A DNA stretch of 64,000 nt, taken from the NCBI RefSeq assembly GCF_001999325.1, contig NZ_MVAR01000005.1:1-64000 (forward strand), in the 5' to 3' direction. Origin of the DNA: Thioalkalivibrio versutus. Its GTDB lineage: Bacteria; Pseudomonadota; Gammaproteobacteria; Ectothiorhodospirales; Ectothiorhodospiraceae. This document shows positions 43,445-54,765 of the stretch, one piece after another; within the stretch, counting starts at the first letter, position 1, and each line of letters opens with the position of its first letter. Made by a program: the position numbers and the translations under genes. A model generated the notes under the pieces. That model made no database searches. It was not told where the DNA came from and saw only the letters and a list, made by a program, of their open reading frames with translations.

Positions 43445-45471
43445 AAAAAACTGAATTGCTCCTGCGCCGCAAACTCTTGGAAGGATTCGGCTATGCCGTC
43501 CTGCGTCAGCCCTTCGTGATTGTAGAGGTCATGGGCCACGATAAAGTGGCCGTGCGTGTCGCGCATGAGGGTTCCGTCATCGCGGCGCACATAGACCTTC
43601 TCTCCCGAGTTGTTTACGCATTCCACCTGCTGCGTGGCGAAGAAGATGTTGTAGTCGTCCACCTTCGGACATAGCGGCCCCGCGGCGGGATCGTTGTTCC
43701 ACTTCTGCACGAATAGCACGCTGGTCTTGGTGCCCGTGTGCGGCTTGAAGGTGTTGGGGTGCAGCCCCACCACGGCAAGGATGCGGCAGCGTTCCATGAT
43801 GAACTCGCGCACGCGCTGGTCGGACGAGTTGTTGAACCGTCCTTGCGGCAGCACCACGGCCATGCGCCCGCCCGGTTTGAGGAAGTCCAGATTGCGCTCG
43901 ATGAACAGCAGGTCGCGCCCCACTGCGCGTTCCAGCTTGCCCGTTTTCTTGTGGGCCAGGTCATAAGGCGACAGCATGTCTGACTGTTTGATATCGCCCG
44001 CGAAGGGCGGATTGGCCATGAGTACGTCATAGCCGAATGACCGATAGTCTGCCTGACGTGGGTTTGCCCTCTGCTTGCGCAACCGTCGCCACCCGTCGCC
44101 GTAAGTGTCAGACCATTCGTCCTGCTTCACTGTCTCGTCCCACTTGGTCCAATCCAGCGTGTTGAGATGCAGCACGTTAGTTTCGCCATCCCCCGCAATG
44201 AGGTTGAGGCAGCGCGACACGCGCACGGACTTTTCGTCAAAGTCGATAGCGAACACCTTGTCTCGCACGTAGTCTTCGCAGCGTGGCGGCTTCTGGTCCA
44301 TCGTGAACAGGTGGCTTTCTTCCATCCCCATGTCCGCGATGATCTGACGCCAGACGTGGAACATGGTGTGCACGGTAAAACCTGCCGACCCACACGCCGT
44401 GTCGATGACAGTTTCATGCTCCTGCGGATTGAGCATCTTCACGCACATGTCGATGACCCAGCGCGGCGTGAAGTACTGCCCCTTCTCGCCCTTCGACGAC
44501 TTGTTCACGAGGTATTCAAAGGCGTCGTCTATCACGTCAAGATTGGAGTTGAAGAGCTTCCACTCTTCAAGCGACCCGACGCAGACTTGAAGGTGATCGG
44601 GCGACAGGCGGATGCGTTCATCTTCGAGGAAGACGCCGGGCCATTTGCGCTTGGCTTCGTCGAACAGGTCTTGCATGGCGCGCTTGAGTTGTGCGGCGGT
44701 GTTGGTGTTACGGAAGCGCAGGTACGGGTACTGACCCCGGTGCGTGGCCATCTCGTCATAAAGTTTCGTAAAGATCAGCTTGAACACTTCTTCGAAGACA
44801 TCGACGCCAGCGTTGGCCAGCACTTCGTTCTCCATGTCCACGATTAACTCGCGCAGCGACCGTGCTTTTGACCCTTCACGCTCCCGCTCGTTCTCTTTGT
44901 CGATGAGGGTCTGAATGGTCCACGGTTGATCGACGATATCTTCAATCGTCTGCGCAGCCCGTGGCAGGTGGTGAATGGGGACGAAGTAGTTGGGGTTCTT
45001 GCGGTGCCAGACCTCGGCAATAATCCCGTTGCTCCACATCGCCAGCGGTGCGCCTGTCGCGTGCGCATAGGAGCGAAGTTGTTCCTTGCCATCGCGCAGT
45101 TTGGCCGCCTTTACTTCGATTATGATGTAAGGAACTGTAGGGCGGTCAGCGTCGAAGACCACGATATCGGCGCGCTTGGAACTGTCGCGCCCGAAGGTGA
45201 TCGGGTATTCAACCTGTATTCTGGACGAGGGATAGCCATATTGGTCGATCAGCCGCGCCAGCCATAGTTGCCGAGTGCGCTCCTCAGGCTTGAGCTGGAC
45301 GTCTTTATTGCGAGCAAGGCAAGTAACGAAGACAGCAGGTTTTCCTCGAACTTCTCGTTCAAAGCTCCGCTGGTCTAGGGCTTGGTTCTCGTCTTCGGAA
45401 AAAAGAACGAATTCGCTAAATTCATTGTTTGCGATATTCTTCAAAGTTAACTCACCTTTTTCTGTATTCAC
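43414..45471 (-). CDS. hsdM: Nuclease-methyltransferase fusion (HsdR_N + N6-adenine methylase), helicase-free RM protein
   Basis: A 685-residue protein. The N-terminal PD-(D/E)XK domain reads Asp102 (RADIVVFD), Glu119/Lys121 (IIIEVKAAK). A helical M-subunit N-domain follows (FEYLVNKSSKGEKGQYFTPRWVID). The methylase has motif I DTACGSAGF and motif IV NPPF (about 480). No DEAD helicase is present, so the layout is BcgI-like (nuclease-methylase plus separate S). The ORF ends AAQEQFSFF then RHAPLTVTA after the T7 tract. Start: GTG at 45471; a TTG at 45444 has the better ribosome-binding site (AAGGTGAG). The DNA is A/T-richer than the core. Confidence 0.85.
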   Translation of the reverse strand: MNTEKGELTLKNIANNEFSEFVLFSEDENQALDQRSFEREVRGKPAVFVTCLARNKDVQLKPEERTRQLWLARLIDQYGYPSSRIQVEYPITFGRDSSKRADIVVFDADRPTVPYIIIEVKAAKLRDGKEQLRSYAHATGAPLAMWSNGIIAEVWHRKNPNYFVPIHHLPRAAQTIEDIVDQPWTIQTLIDKENEREREGSKARSLRELIVDMENEVLANAGVDVFEEVFKLIFTKLYDEMATHRGQYPYLRFRNTNTAAQLKRAMQDLFDEAKRKWPGVFLEDERIRLSPDHLQVCVGSLEEWKLFNSNLDVIDDAFEYLVNKSSKGEKGQYFTPRWVIDMCVKMLNPQEHETVIDTACGSAGFTVHTMFHVWRQIIADMGMEESHLFTMDQKPPRCEDYVRDKVFAIDFDEKSVRVSRCLNLIAGDGETNVLHLNTLDWTKWDETVKQDEWSDTYGDGWRRLRKQRANPRQADYRSFGYDVLMANPPFAGDIKQSDMLSPYDLAHKKTGKLERAVGRDLLFIERNLDFLKPGGRMAVVLPQGRFNNSSDQRVREFIMERCRILAVVGLHPNTFKPHTGTKTSVLFVQKWNNDPAAGPLCPKVDDYNIFFATQQVECVNNSGEKVYVRRDDGTLMRDTHGHFIVAHDLYNHEGLTQDGIAESFQEFAAQEQFSFFRHAPLTVTA

Positions 45472-45720
45472 GTTCTTGCAATCATTCTCATATACGATTG
45501 TAAATTTAACAGTGTATTAGGCAGAATCTGGGATATTGGCGCTATACAGATTCTGGATTACACCGGCATAGCCGTGATATCCCGCGTGCGAGGGTCAATA
45601 CCGTCCGGTTACCAACGCGCAGATGGGAGACCGCTTGGCGAACCGATCGACAGGATGGCGGCGTGCTGCGTTTCAGCCCCCGGGCTGCTGAAGGGAGCGC
45701 CAATGCCCTGAGACGCTTGT

Positions 45721-48700
45721 TCATTGAGCGGGCCTCGTGGGGCTGGGTCGTTGGTCGCCTGCCCCGGCGGTCAGCAGGCGCAGGATCAGCAGGGCAAAGT
45801 CGCGTTGGCGTTCGGGATCGTCCAAGACCTGCATGGAGAGTTTTTCGTGGTCGGTCATGGCGTCGAGGACGGTGTCGGTGACGCGTTTGGGGAAGAGGCC
45901 GTGCATCACTTGGTCGGGGCTGTGGTTCTCGACCTGGGCCATTACAGCGTCGTCGCGGCGGATGCGGTCGGCGATCCCGTTGGCGAACTGGAGTTTGTCC
46001 TCGTCGCTGACTTCGGCGCCGAAGAGGTCGTTGAGCTGGTCGATGATCTCGGAGAGACGTTTCTTTTCCGGGTCGTGGGGCTTGCCGGAGCCGACGTCGG
46101 AGAGGGGTTTGAGGCCGTCGTAGTCCTCACCCTCTTCGCCGAGGTTCAGTTGGTGTTCGGCACGCTTGTTCAGGCGGTAGTGGGTCAGCTCCAGCTCGGA
46201 GACCTCGATCGCATCTTCTTCAAGATTCTCGGGGCGCAGGAGTGGATACAGTTCGTGGGCGTACACGTTGAGCTGTTCCAGCTCGCGGTCTTCGAAGTCG
46301 ACGATCTGTGAAAGGAACTCGTAGCTGCGCACGAAGCTCTGGAGATTCTTGCGGAACAGGTCCAGCTCGTCGCGAGTGGTGTGGGCGTCCTTCAGCTCCT
46401 GCTCGGCTCGGTGCAGGCCGGTCTTGTCGCCATTGCGCTCGGCTTCGGCGTAGGCGGCCTTCCAGGCCTGGATCTGCTCGAGCACGGCCTTGTGGCGGGT
46501 GGTGTAGCGCTCCCTGGCGGGCTGGCAGTAGTAGCTGAGCTGGCTGGCGTTGGCCTTCGGGTTGAAGAATGCGCGGGCGAAGTTCTCGACCTCGTCCCAG
46601 TGGTAGATGCCTGAGGCGTCCAGGCTGTGCTGCAGGTCGTAGACCACGTTGGGGTCGGAGACGTCGGCGAGCTCGGCCTTGTTGTAGTAGGGGCGGAAGG
46701 CTTCGAGGATGTCCTCGGCGTCGTTGAAGAAGTCGAGGACGAACGTGTCCTCCTTGCCCGGGAAGGTGCGGTTCAGACGGGAGAGCGTCTGCACGCACTC
46801 CACGCCCTGCAGCTTCTTGTCCACGTACATGGCGCAGAGCTTGGGTTGGTCGAACCCGGTCTGGAACTTGTTGGCGACGATCATCACGTTGTATTCGGCG
46901 GTCTTGAACGCATCGGCCAGATCGCGCCCCTTCAGGCCCGGGTTCAGAAGCGAGCTGTGCTCGGTCACCTCCTCGGGGATCACCTCGTCCGGCAGCACGG
47001 AGCCAGAGAAGGCCACCAGTGCGTGCACGTCGCCATAGCCCTTGTCCTGGATGTATTCGCGCATCGCCAGCGCGTAGCGCACCGCCTCCTGCCGGCTGCC
47101 CGTCACCACCATCGCCTTGGCCTGGCCGTCCAGCAGGTGGCGCACGTTGGCGCGGAAGTGCTCGACGATTACCTCGACCTTCTGGCTGATGTTGTACGGG
47201 TGCAGCCGCACCCAGCGGGCGATCTTGGTCGAGGCCTTGCGCGACTCCACTTCTTCGTCGTCGCCATGGGGGTGAGCCAGCTTCCAGGCGGTCAAGTAGG
47301 TGGTGTAGTTCTTCAGCACATCGAGGATGAAGCCCTCCTCGATCGCCTGGCGCATGGAGTACAGGTGGAACGGCTCGGGCTTGTTGTCGGCCGAAGCCGG
47401 AAGGTCCGGGTTCGGCGGGCGGCCGAACAGCTCCAGCGTCTTCGCCTTGGGCGTGGCGGTGAAGGCGTAGTAGCTGATGCGCTCGGTCGGCTTACGCGAG
47501 GCGACGGCCGCATCCATCAGCTCTTCGGCGCTGATCTCTTCACCCTCCGGCTTGTCGGTGCCCAGGATGGCCTTGAGCTTGGTGGCGGAGGAGCCGGTCT
47601 GTGAGGAATGCGCCTCGTCGGCGATCACCGCGTAACGCCCGGCGGCCAGCTCCGGGCGCTTGTCCAGCGCGTCGAACAGCGCCGGGAAGGTCTGGATGGT
47701 CACGATGATGATGCGCGTCTGCTCGGCCAGCGCCTCAGCCAGTTGCTCCGACTTGCTCTGGCTGCCGACATCGCGGGTGATGGGCCGTACCACCCCGTGG
47801 GCGTGCTCGAACTGGTAGATGGTGTCCTGGAGCTGGCTGTCCAGCACCGTGCGGTCGGTGACGACCACCACGGAGTTGAACAGCTTCTGGCCGCTCCCGT
47901 CGTACAGCGAGGCGAGCTGGTGTGCGATCCAGGCGATCGAGTTGGACTTGCCGGAGCCCGCGCTGTGCTGGATCAGGTAGCGCTGGCCGGCTCCTTCCTC
48001 CCGCGTGGCTGCGATCAACTGGTTCACCACGTCCCACTGGTGGAAGCGCGGGAAGATCAGGGTCTCCTTCTTGCTGCGCTTGCCGTGGAAGTCCTCGACC
48101 GTCTTCTGCTCCAGATGCAGGAAGCGCCCGAGCACCTTTAACCAGGCATCGGGCTGGAACACCTGCTGCCACAGGTAGCCGGTGGCATAGCTGTCCGGGT
48201 CCGGGGGCGCGGGGTTGCCGGCCCCGCCGTCCTCGGTGCCCTGGTTGAAGGGCAGGAAGAAGGTGTCCTTGCCGGCCAGGCGGGTCGCCATCGCTACCTC
48301 GTGCTGGCTGACCGCAAAATGCACCAGCGCCCCACGCTTGGGGGTGAGCAACGGCTCGGGCTTGCGCGTGACCGGGTCTTTTACCGGGCGGTCGCGCCGG
48401 TACTGGCGCTTGGCGTTCTCCACCGACTGCTTGAACTCGCTCTTCAGCTCCAGCGTGGCGGTGGGGATGCCGTTAACGAACAGCACCAGATCCAGCCGTG
48501 GGTTGTACTCCCCGCTGCGGGCATGCGGCGAGTACGAGACCTCCGGCACCACGCGCAGGCGGTTGGCGCCGTAGCGCGCCTGGGACTCGGGGTTCATGCC
48601 GTGGTCGGGCTTGAAGCTGCACAGATCCAGCTTCACGCCGGGCGTCTTGATGCCGTGGCGCAGCACGTCCAGCGTGCCGCCGCGCTCCAGCTCCCGGGTA

Positions 48701-48915
48701 ACCGCCCGCACCAAGGCCCTTTGTGGGTCCTGCGGGTTCTTCGCGGCGAACTTCTCCCATCGTTCCGGCCAGGCTTCCTGCAGATAGCCGACCAGATCTT
48801 CGGTGTACAGCGCATGGGCGGCGTCATACCCGCTGGCCGGACCGGTCAGCCAGCCATCGGCGGTCATCGCGTCGATAATGTCCTGCTGGAACTGTGCTTC
48901 CCTGCTGTCGGCCAT
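45721..48915 (-). CDS. hsdR: Type I restriction enzyme R subunit (HsdR)
   Basis: A 1064-residue protein. The N-terminal nuclease has the Asp...ELK motif (ATLELKSE, about 150). SF2 helicase motifs follow: Walker A HSAGSGKS (about 312-319), DEAH (about 437), SFTATPK-type FTATPK, and later QTGFDQPKL. A C-terminal helical HsdM/S-binding region ends it. It translocates DNA and cleaves unmodified targets with HsdM and HsdS. AAGGAG precedes the ATG. It is the last gene of the hsdM-hsdS-GIY-YIG-hsdR unit, 171 bases after the GIY-YIG stop. Confidence 0.95.
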   Translation of the reverse strand: MADSREAQFQQDIIDAMTADGWLTGPASGYDAAHALYTEDLVGYLQEAWPERWEKFAAKNPQDPQRALVRAVTRELERGGTLDVLRHGIKTPGVKLDLCSFKPDHGMNPESQARYGANRLRVVPEVSYSPHARSGEYNPRLDLVLFVNGIPTATLELKSEFKQSVENAKRQYRRDRPVKDPVTRKPEPLLTPKRGALVHFAVSQHEVAMATRLAGKDTFFLPFNQGTEDGGAGNPAPPDPDSYATGYLWQQVFQPDAWLKVLGRFLHLEQKTVEDFHGKRSKKETLIFPRFHQWDVVNQLIAATREEGAGQRYLIQHSAGSGKSNSIAWIAHQLASLYDGSGQKLFNSVVVVTDRTVLDSQLQDTIYQFEHAHGVVRPITRDVGSQSKSEQLAEALAEQTRIIIVTIQTFPALFDALDKRPELAAGRYAVIADEAHSSQTGSSATKLKAILGTDKPEGEEISAEELMDAAVASRKPTERISYYAFTATPKAKTLELFGRPPNPDLPASADNKPEPFHLYSMRQAIEEGFILDVLKNYTTYLTAWKLAHPHGDDEEVESRKASTKIARWVRLHPYNISQKVEVIVEHFRANVRHLLDGQAKAMVVTGSRQEAVRYALAMREYIQDKGYGDVHALVAFSGSVLPDEVIPEEVTEHSSLLNPGLKGRDLADAFKTAEYNVMIVANKFQTGFDQPKLCAMYVDKKLQGVECVQTLSRLNRTFPGKEDTFVLDFFNDAEDILEAFRPYYNKAELADVSDPNVVYDLQHSLDASGIYHWDEVENFARAFFNPKANASQLSYYCQPARERYTTRHKAVLEQIQAWKAAYAEAERNGDKTGLHRAEQELKDAHTTRDELDLFRKNLQSFVRSYEFLSQIVDFEDRELEQLNVYAHELYPLLRPENLEEDAIEVSELELTHYRLNKRAEHQLNLGEEGEDYDGLKPLSDVGSGKPHDPEKKRLSEIIDQLNDLFGAEVSDEDKLQFANGIADRIRRDDAVMAQVENHSPDQVMHGLFPKRVTDTVLDAMTDHEKLSMQVLDDPERQRDFALLILRLLTAGAGDQRPSPTRPAQ

Positions 48916-49086
48916 GATGCTCCTTGTGTTTCGTGGGTCCCGTTACTAGCGCGGAGTGTCGGCTTGTCTGTTTGCACCGGCCTATACGCAATGGCCCCGG
49001 ACCTCTGCTCAGCAGAGTGCTACGGGCAGCCCGTCAACCCCTCCGAGCCCGACCCCATGCGACTTGCGGCTTTCCAGATACCCGCC

Positions 49087-50010
49087 TCAACCCTCTCCCG
49101 CCGCTGCCGACACCTGTTGGTCCTGCCAGGCGGCGTAGGTCTGTCCAGAGCCCTCGACACACCAACTTGTCCGGCCATTGGCCGGGCGCCCGGAAACGAT
49201 TGCCGCCGCCGCGCTCGGGCTTGAAAACGCCTGTTCCGCCGAAAAACGCGTCTTGCCCGACTCATCAACCTTCAGCACTCCGTCTGCCTTGAGCTGCTCG
49301 TAGAGGGCTCGGTAACTGGTGTGCTCGCTAACCCACTTCTCCCGCGCAATGCTTCCGGAAAGCACAAAGAACTGCCCATCGACTTCCTGTGCTCGCGCCT
49401 TGACCCCGTGGGAGGCGATTTCCATCACGAAGACCGGCGAGGATTCAGGCCCGCCTTCCCCTGGCCCTTCATTCGAGGGCGTCTTGCGTTGTTCGCTCAG
49501 GAAGTCGAAACCCAGTACCGGCAGTATCGTGCGGATCTGTTCAAGGAAAAATGCCATATCGGCACGATCCGACTCTGGAAGATTGATGTACTCATGTGCT
49601 GTCCCGTTGACCAGCTTGCACCGGCCCACCTCGCCCGCGCTCTGTATCAACAGGCTCTCCAAATACTTCACATGCGCCTTGGTCAGATTAGGATCCTTGC
49701 TGGTGACCAGGCAGGCCTTTTCCCAGAAATCCTTACCGCCTTTTTCCTCCGGACGATTGTGCTGCTTCAAACGCATACCCACATCGTCAGATTCGCCGAT
49801 ATAAACCAACGGGCGCAAACCATTATCCGGGTCCGGGCCCACCAGGAAGTACACTCCGGTGCGGCCGCACTCTGGGCGTTTCACTAGCTCCGAGAGTTTC
49901 GTCCGCTGTCCCGATAGCACATGACCGGTCCAGTTCATGATCTCCGCAGTCAGCAGTCCGTGCGGCGTGCCATCGACCAAGAACAGGCGGATGCTGCGAC
50001 CCTGACTCAT
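49087..50010 (-). CDS. GIY-YIG nuclease with C-terminal DUF4357
   Basis: A 307-residue protein. The GIY-YIG core is at about 50-140 (GVYFLVG ... PLVYIGES, GMRLKQHN, KYLESLLI with catalytic Glu). The C-terminal DUF4357 reads FFVLSGSIAREKW ... YEQLKADGVL ... FSSPSAAAAIVSGRPANGRTSW. Proteins of this type are often embedded in Type I RM operons. Its start overlaps hsdS by 4 bases, so it is part of the same unit. The role is unproven; an accessory nuclease acting on DNA is likely. Confidence 0.88.
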   Translation of the reverse strand: MSQGRSIRLFLVDGTPHGLLTAEIMNWTGHVLSGQRTKLSELVKRPECGRTGVYFLVGPDPDNGLRPLVYIGESDDVGMRLKQHNRPEEKGGKDFWEKACLVTSKDPNLTKAHVKYLESLLIQSAGEVGRCKLVNGTAHEYINLPESDRADMAFFLEQIRTILPVLGFDFLSEQRKTPSNEGPGEGGPESSPVFVMEIASHGVKARAQEVDGQFFVLSGSIAREKWVSEHTSYRALYEQLKADGVLKVDESGKTRFSAEQAFSSPSAAAAIVSGRPANGRTSWCVEGSGQTYAAWQDQQVSAAAGEG

Positions 50011-51421
50011 GCCGAACCGCCTTGCGCCGAATAGCCGGCCGACTCTTCGGCGACCATCGCCAGCTCCGGCTCTTCCGACTCGGCCCCGGCCGACCAGCCG
50101 TGAACATCGATCTTCCCGGTAACGGCTGCGGAGATCAGGGCTGATCTCCTTTCCTGAAGGAAATTCTTCGCCTTTTCTGCTTCAGATATCAACCCCGAAA
50201 AACTTTCCAACTCACGTTTTATATGACCGACCAAATCATATTGCTCCCCAAGTGGCGGCACAGGCACATAAACATCTTTCACGTACCCGCAATTAAGGTG
50301 CGGATGGAGAGCTCCTGTCTTTATGGAAAGCAATGAGTTATAGCCATAATCCGAGTTCAAAACCCAAGATAGCCATACCCCATCTACAAACTCTGACACA
50401 GGTGACGCGACGATCAATGCGTGGCAGTTCGAACCTGAAAACTCCTTCGTTACTACTGCCACCTGGCCAATATCACCCGTCTGCACGATCAGGACATCCC
50501 CTGCCTGCAATATCGATTTCTGGTGAAGGCGACTCCAACCATCGGAAACAAAATACCTGGGTGAGAACACAATCTGATTATTCTTGATATGAAGGGACTG
50601 AAGATAGGGCACCCCTTCATTAACGAAAATATCCCGCGTTGGCCCAACATACCCATTCGTAATCTTTTCCGTAACGGTAGACAGCTTCCGAACCTCCCAA
50701 TGCGCAGGCACCTCGCCCAGCCATTCGACGCCGGAGTCCTTCATGGGCACGTTGAGGTCAAGGCCCTTGGTGACGGCGTGGGAGATCACCGCCTGCCGCT
50801 TCTCCTTCAGCAGCTCGATCAGCCGCCGCTGCTCCTCGATCAGCGCATCGATCTTCCCGGTCTCGTGGTCGAGGAAGGCGGAAATCTCGGCCTGCTCCTC
50901 CCTAGATGGCCATGCAATTGAGAAATCGCGCAGGAAATCGTCCGGAACACGCTTCTGCCCGCCGGCTCCGTACATGTGTGATTCACCCAACCACCGGAAC
51001 GGCTCCGACGTGACGATCCGGAAAAGATAAGCGCTCGTGGTAACCGGGCCTCGTGGACGGAGAACGGTTAGTTCCGTCGTGCCAAGTCCCACTCCATTGG
51101 TCAGACCACGCATCATTGCCGCTTTCCCGTTTTCGAAGCAGGGCGTGATCTTCGCCACAGCCACGTCACCTTCACGGACGTACGTATAGCCATCAATCAC
51201 ATCGTGAAGCGCACGGGTCTGATCCAGGACAAGGGAGCCATCGTCACCCACGGCCTCCATCGGGATAAAACTCACCCGGGTCTCTTCCGGCAATGATCGG
51301 ATCTCGGATTTTGATGGGTTCAGCTCCGCCACATATCGCAGTCGTTTCACTTTCCAATGCGCCGGGACCTCGCCCAGCCACTCGACACCGGAGTCCTTGT
51401 ATTCGGGGTACTTCGGGAAGC

Positions 51422-51425
<4 letters not shown>
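50007..51425 (-). CDS. hsdS: Type I specificity subunit HsdS (second system)
   Basis: A 472-residue protein with two target-recognition domains, each opened by the repeated [16 protein letters not shown]-type motif (residues 9-24 and about 230-245; the second copy reads [16 protein letters not shown]). The conserved helical spacer reads [43 protein letters not shown]. It ends in an acidic tail. The start is GTG at 51425, overlapping the hsdM stop by 4 bases. It recognises the bipartite target of the system. Confidence 0.94.
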
Positions 51426-53401
<1,976 letters not shown>

Positions 53402-53537
53402 CTACCGCTCTCCCTCAATGAACTCGATATGCGGCTTACCCCCAGCCACAATCCCCACGCGATTGTTGCAGCAATGAGCGCTCAGCGCGATCAGCGTCCG
53501 ACGTGGCCAACGGCAATACCTCCTTGTGGACGCTCAT
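53402..53537 (-). pseudogene. Possible broken small ORF upstream of hsdM
   Basis: An ATG at 53535-53537 opens MSVHKEVLPLATSDAD, and a second frame (+1) continues LIALSAHCCNNRV... to EFIEGER and a TAG that touches the hsdM TTG. The two pieces together would make a coherent protein of about 45 residues, which suggests one frameshift. Neither piece is recognised. Low confidence. Confidence 0.25.
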
Positions 53538-53640
53538 GGCGTAGGCAGCCGCCGTCCATCGCGGGCTTACCTGAGCCGCACATTCGTACGTGACGGATCG
53601 CGAAACTCGGCCTATCGCTATGAGAGGAACCAGCGCCCAA

Positions 53641-54741
53641 TCAGAGCTGGATATGTCTTCGCAGGGGCAGGCCCGTCCGCGTCACGTGGTCGAACGAGAA
53701 AACATGCTCAGCAGGCGAAGCCGCACAACGCCCGACCAATCGCCCATAGAACTCGCGACCACCGGCGGCGACATGTACCGGTGCGGAGCAGATGGGGCAA
53801 TCGGCCGAATAATGGGCGAGATAGAGACGGTTCACTCCATGGGCAAAGTCCGGGCGCAGTTCCAGCACACGGTCATCCCAGCCGCTGGTGGCGCGTTGCA
53901 TCCAGAAGGGAGCCAGGGCGATCCGGTTTCGAGAGAGCTTTTCCAGCGGCCCTACGACCCACCAAGCCAGTCCTGCCGCCAGCGCCACCACCATTGCCAC
54001 GGCAACGACGTGGCCGGTAGTGGACGCCTGAGCGATCGACACCAGCGACACCCAGGCTCCAACAGCACCCAGTGAGACAACGAGAAAGATGAGGAATCCC
54101 GTCAGAACCGCTCGCCAACCCGTGATCGGCCAGCCACGCACCAAGGCGGCTCTAGCCCCCCGTCCGAGTTGAAGATCTTCAGTGTAGTAACGCACCCCGT
54201 ACGGTGAGACGGTGTCAGGCAGGGAGTCCGAAGGCCCCTCAGACTCGGAAATCGGATCCAGCTTGATGAAGTACTTAGTTGGCTTGTTTCTCCCGCCCTG
54301 ACTCTTCTGTTTTTCGGGTCGCGGACAGGACGGCCAACCCGCATCCCTGAATCGCTCTTCCACTCCTTGCGACTTCCTTGACCAAAGGTCTTCCACCTCC
54401 CTCCATGCGTTCGTGACTGCCTTTCTTGCGGATTCCCGATCGTCGATACCGCCATCGGATCCGACGCCCCACGTCGAGGCACTTGCTCCCCCGCGAACCG
54501 CGCATTGAGCCAGGGCCTTATTGGTAAACCAGGGTTCTTCCGAGTCCTCGGACTCTGCGGTCATTTCGCATAGGCAGCGCAGGAGCCTGACGGGGTTTGT
54601 TTTCGACTCCGAAGCCAGCCATGCCTCGGAGATGTCCAGCAGCTTGCGAGCCGCCGCGCGCTCATGAAAACCGGTTTTTCCGGTTTCTACTCCCTGTTTG
54701 GGCGCGGCAATCGAAGCCAACTTTGCCTCTGAGTGTTCCAT
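53641..54741 (-). CDS. Unrecognised membrane protein with C-terminal Cys/His cluster
   Basis: A 366-residue protein (ATG at 54741, AAGGA upstream). The N-terminal ~200 residues are hydrophilic. Two transmembrane helices lie at about 209-232 and 245-265 (GWRAVLTGFLIFLVVSLGAVGAW; VVAVAMVVALAAGLAWWVV). After them a cytoplasmic or external domain has Cys316, Cys319, Cys340 and nearby His residues (CPIC ... C ... H) that may bind zinc. It is divergent from a CoiA-like nuclease gene, with starts 25 bases apart. No family is recognised; a defence role is only suggested by context. Confidence 0.62.
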   Translation of the reverse strand: MEHSEAKLASIAAPKQGVETGKTGFHERAAARKLLDISEAWLASESKTNPVRLLRCLCEMTAESEDSEEPWFTNKALAQCAVRGGASASTWGVGSDGGIDDRESARKAVTNAWREVEDLWSRKSQGVEERFRDAGWPSCPRPEKQKSQGGRNKPTKYFIKLDPISESEGPSDSLPDTVSPYGVRYYTEDLQLGRGARAALVRGWPITGWRAVLTGFLIFLVVSLGAVGAWVSLVSIAQASTTGHVVAVAMVVALAAGLAWWVVGPLEKLSRNRIALAPFWMQRATSGWDDRVLELRPDFAHGVNRLYLAHYSADCPICSAPVHVAAGGREFYGRLVGRCAASPAEHVFSFDHVTRTGLPLRRHIQL

Positions 54742-54765
54742 CAACAGGTCCTTCTGGAGGTCACC

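Noticed and set aside
45672-45692. Hairpin TTCAGC/GCTGAA after the hsdR stop
   Set aside because: A short six-base stem without a following T-run, so it was not called a terminator.
45542-45724. 60-codon minus-strand ORF between hsdR and the nuclease-methylase gene
   Set aside because: No ribosome-binding site or recognised content; it overlaps the end of hsdR by four bases only. Treated as spacer.
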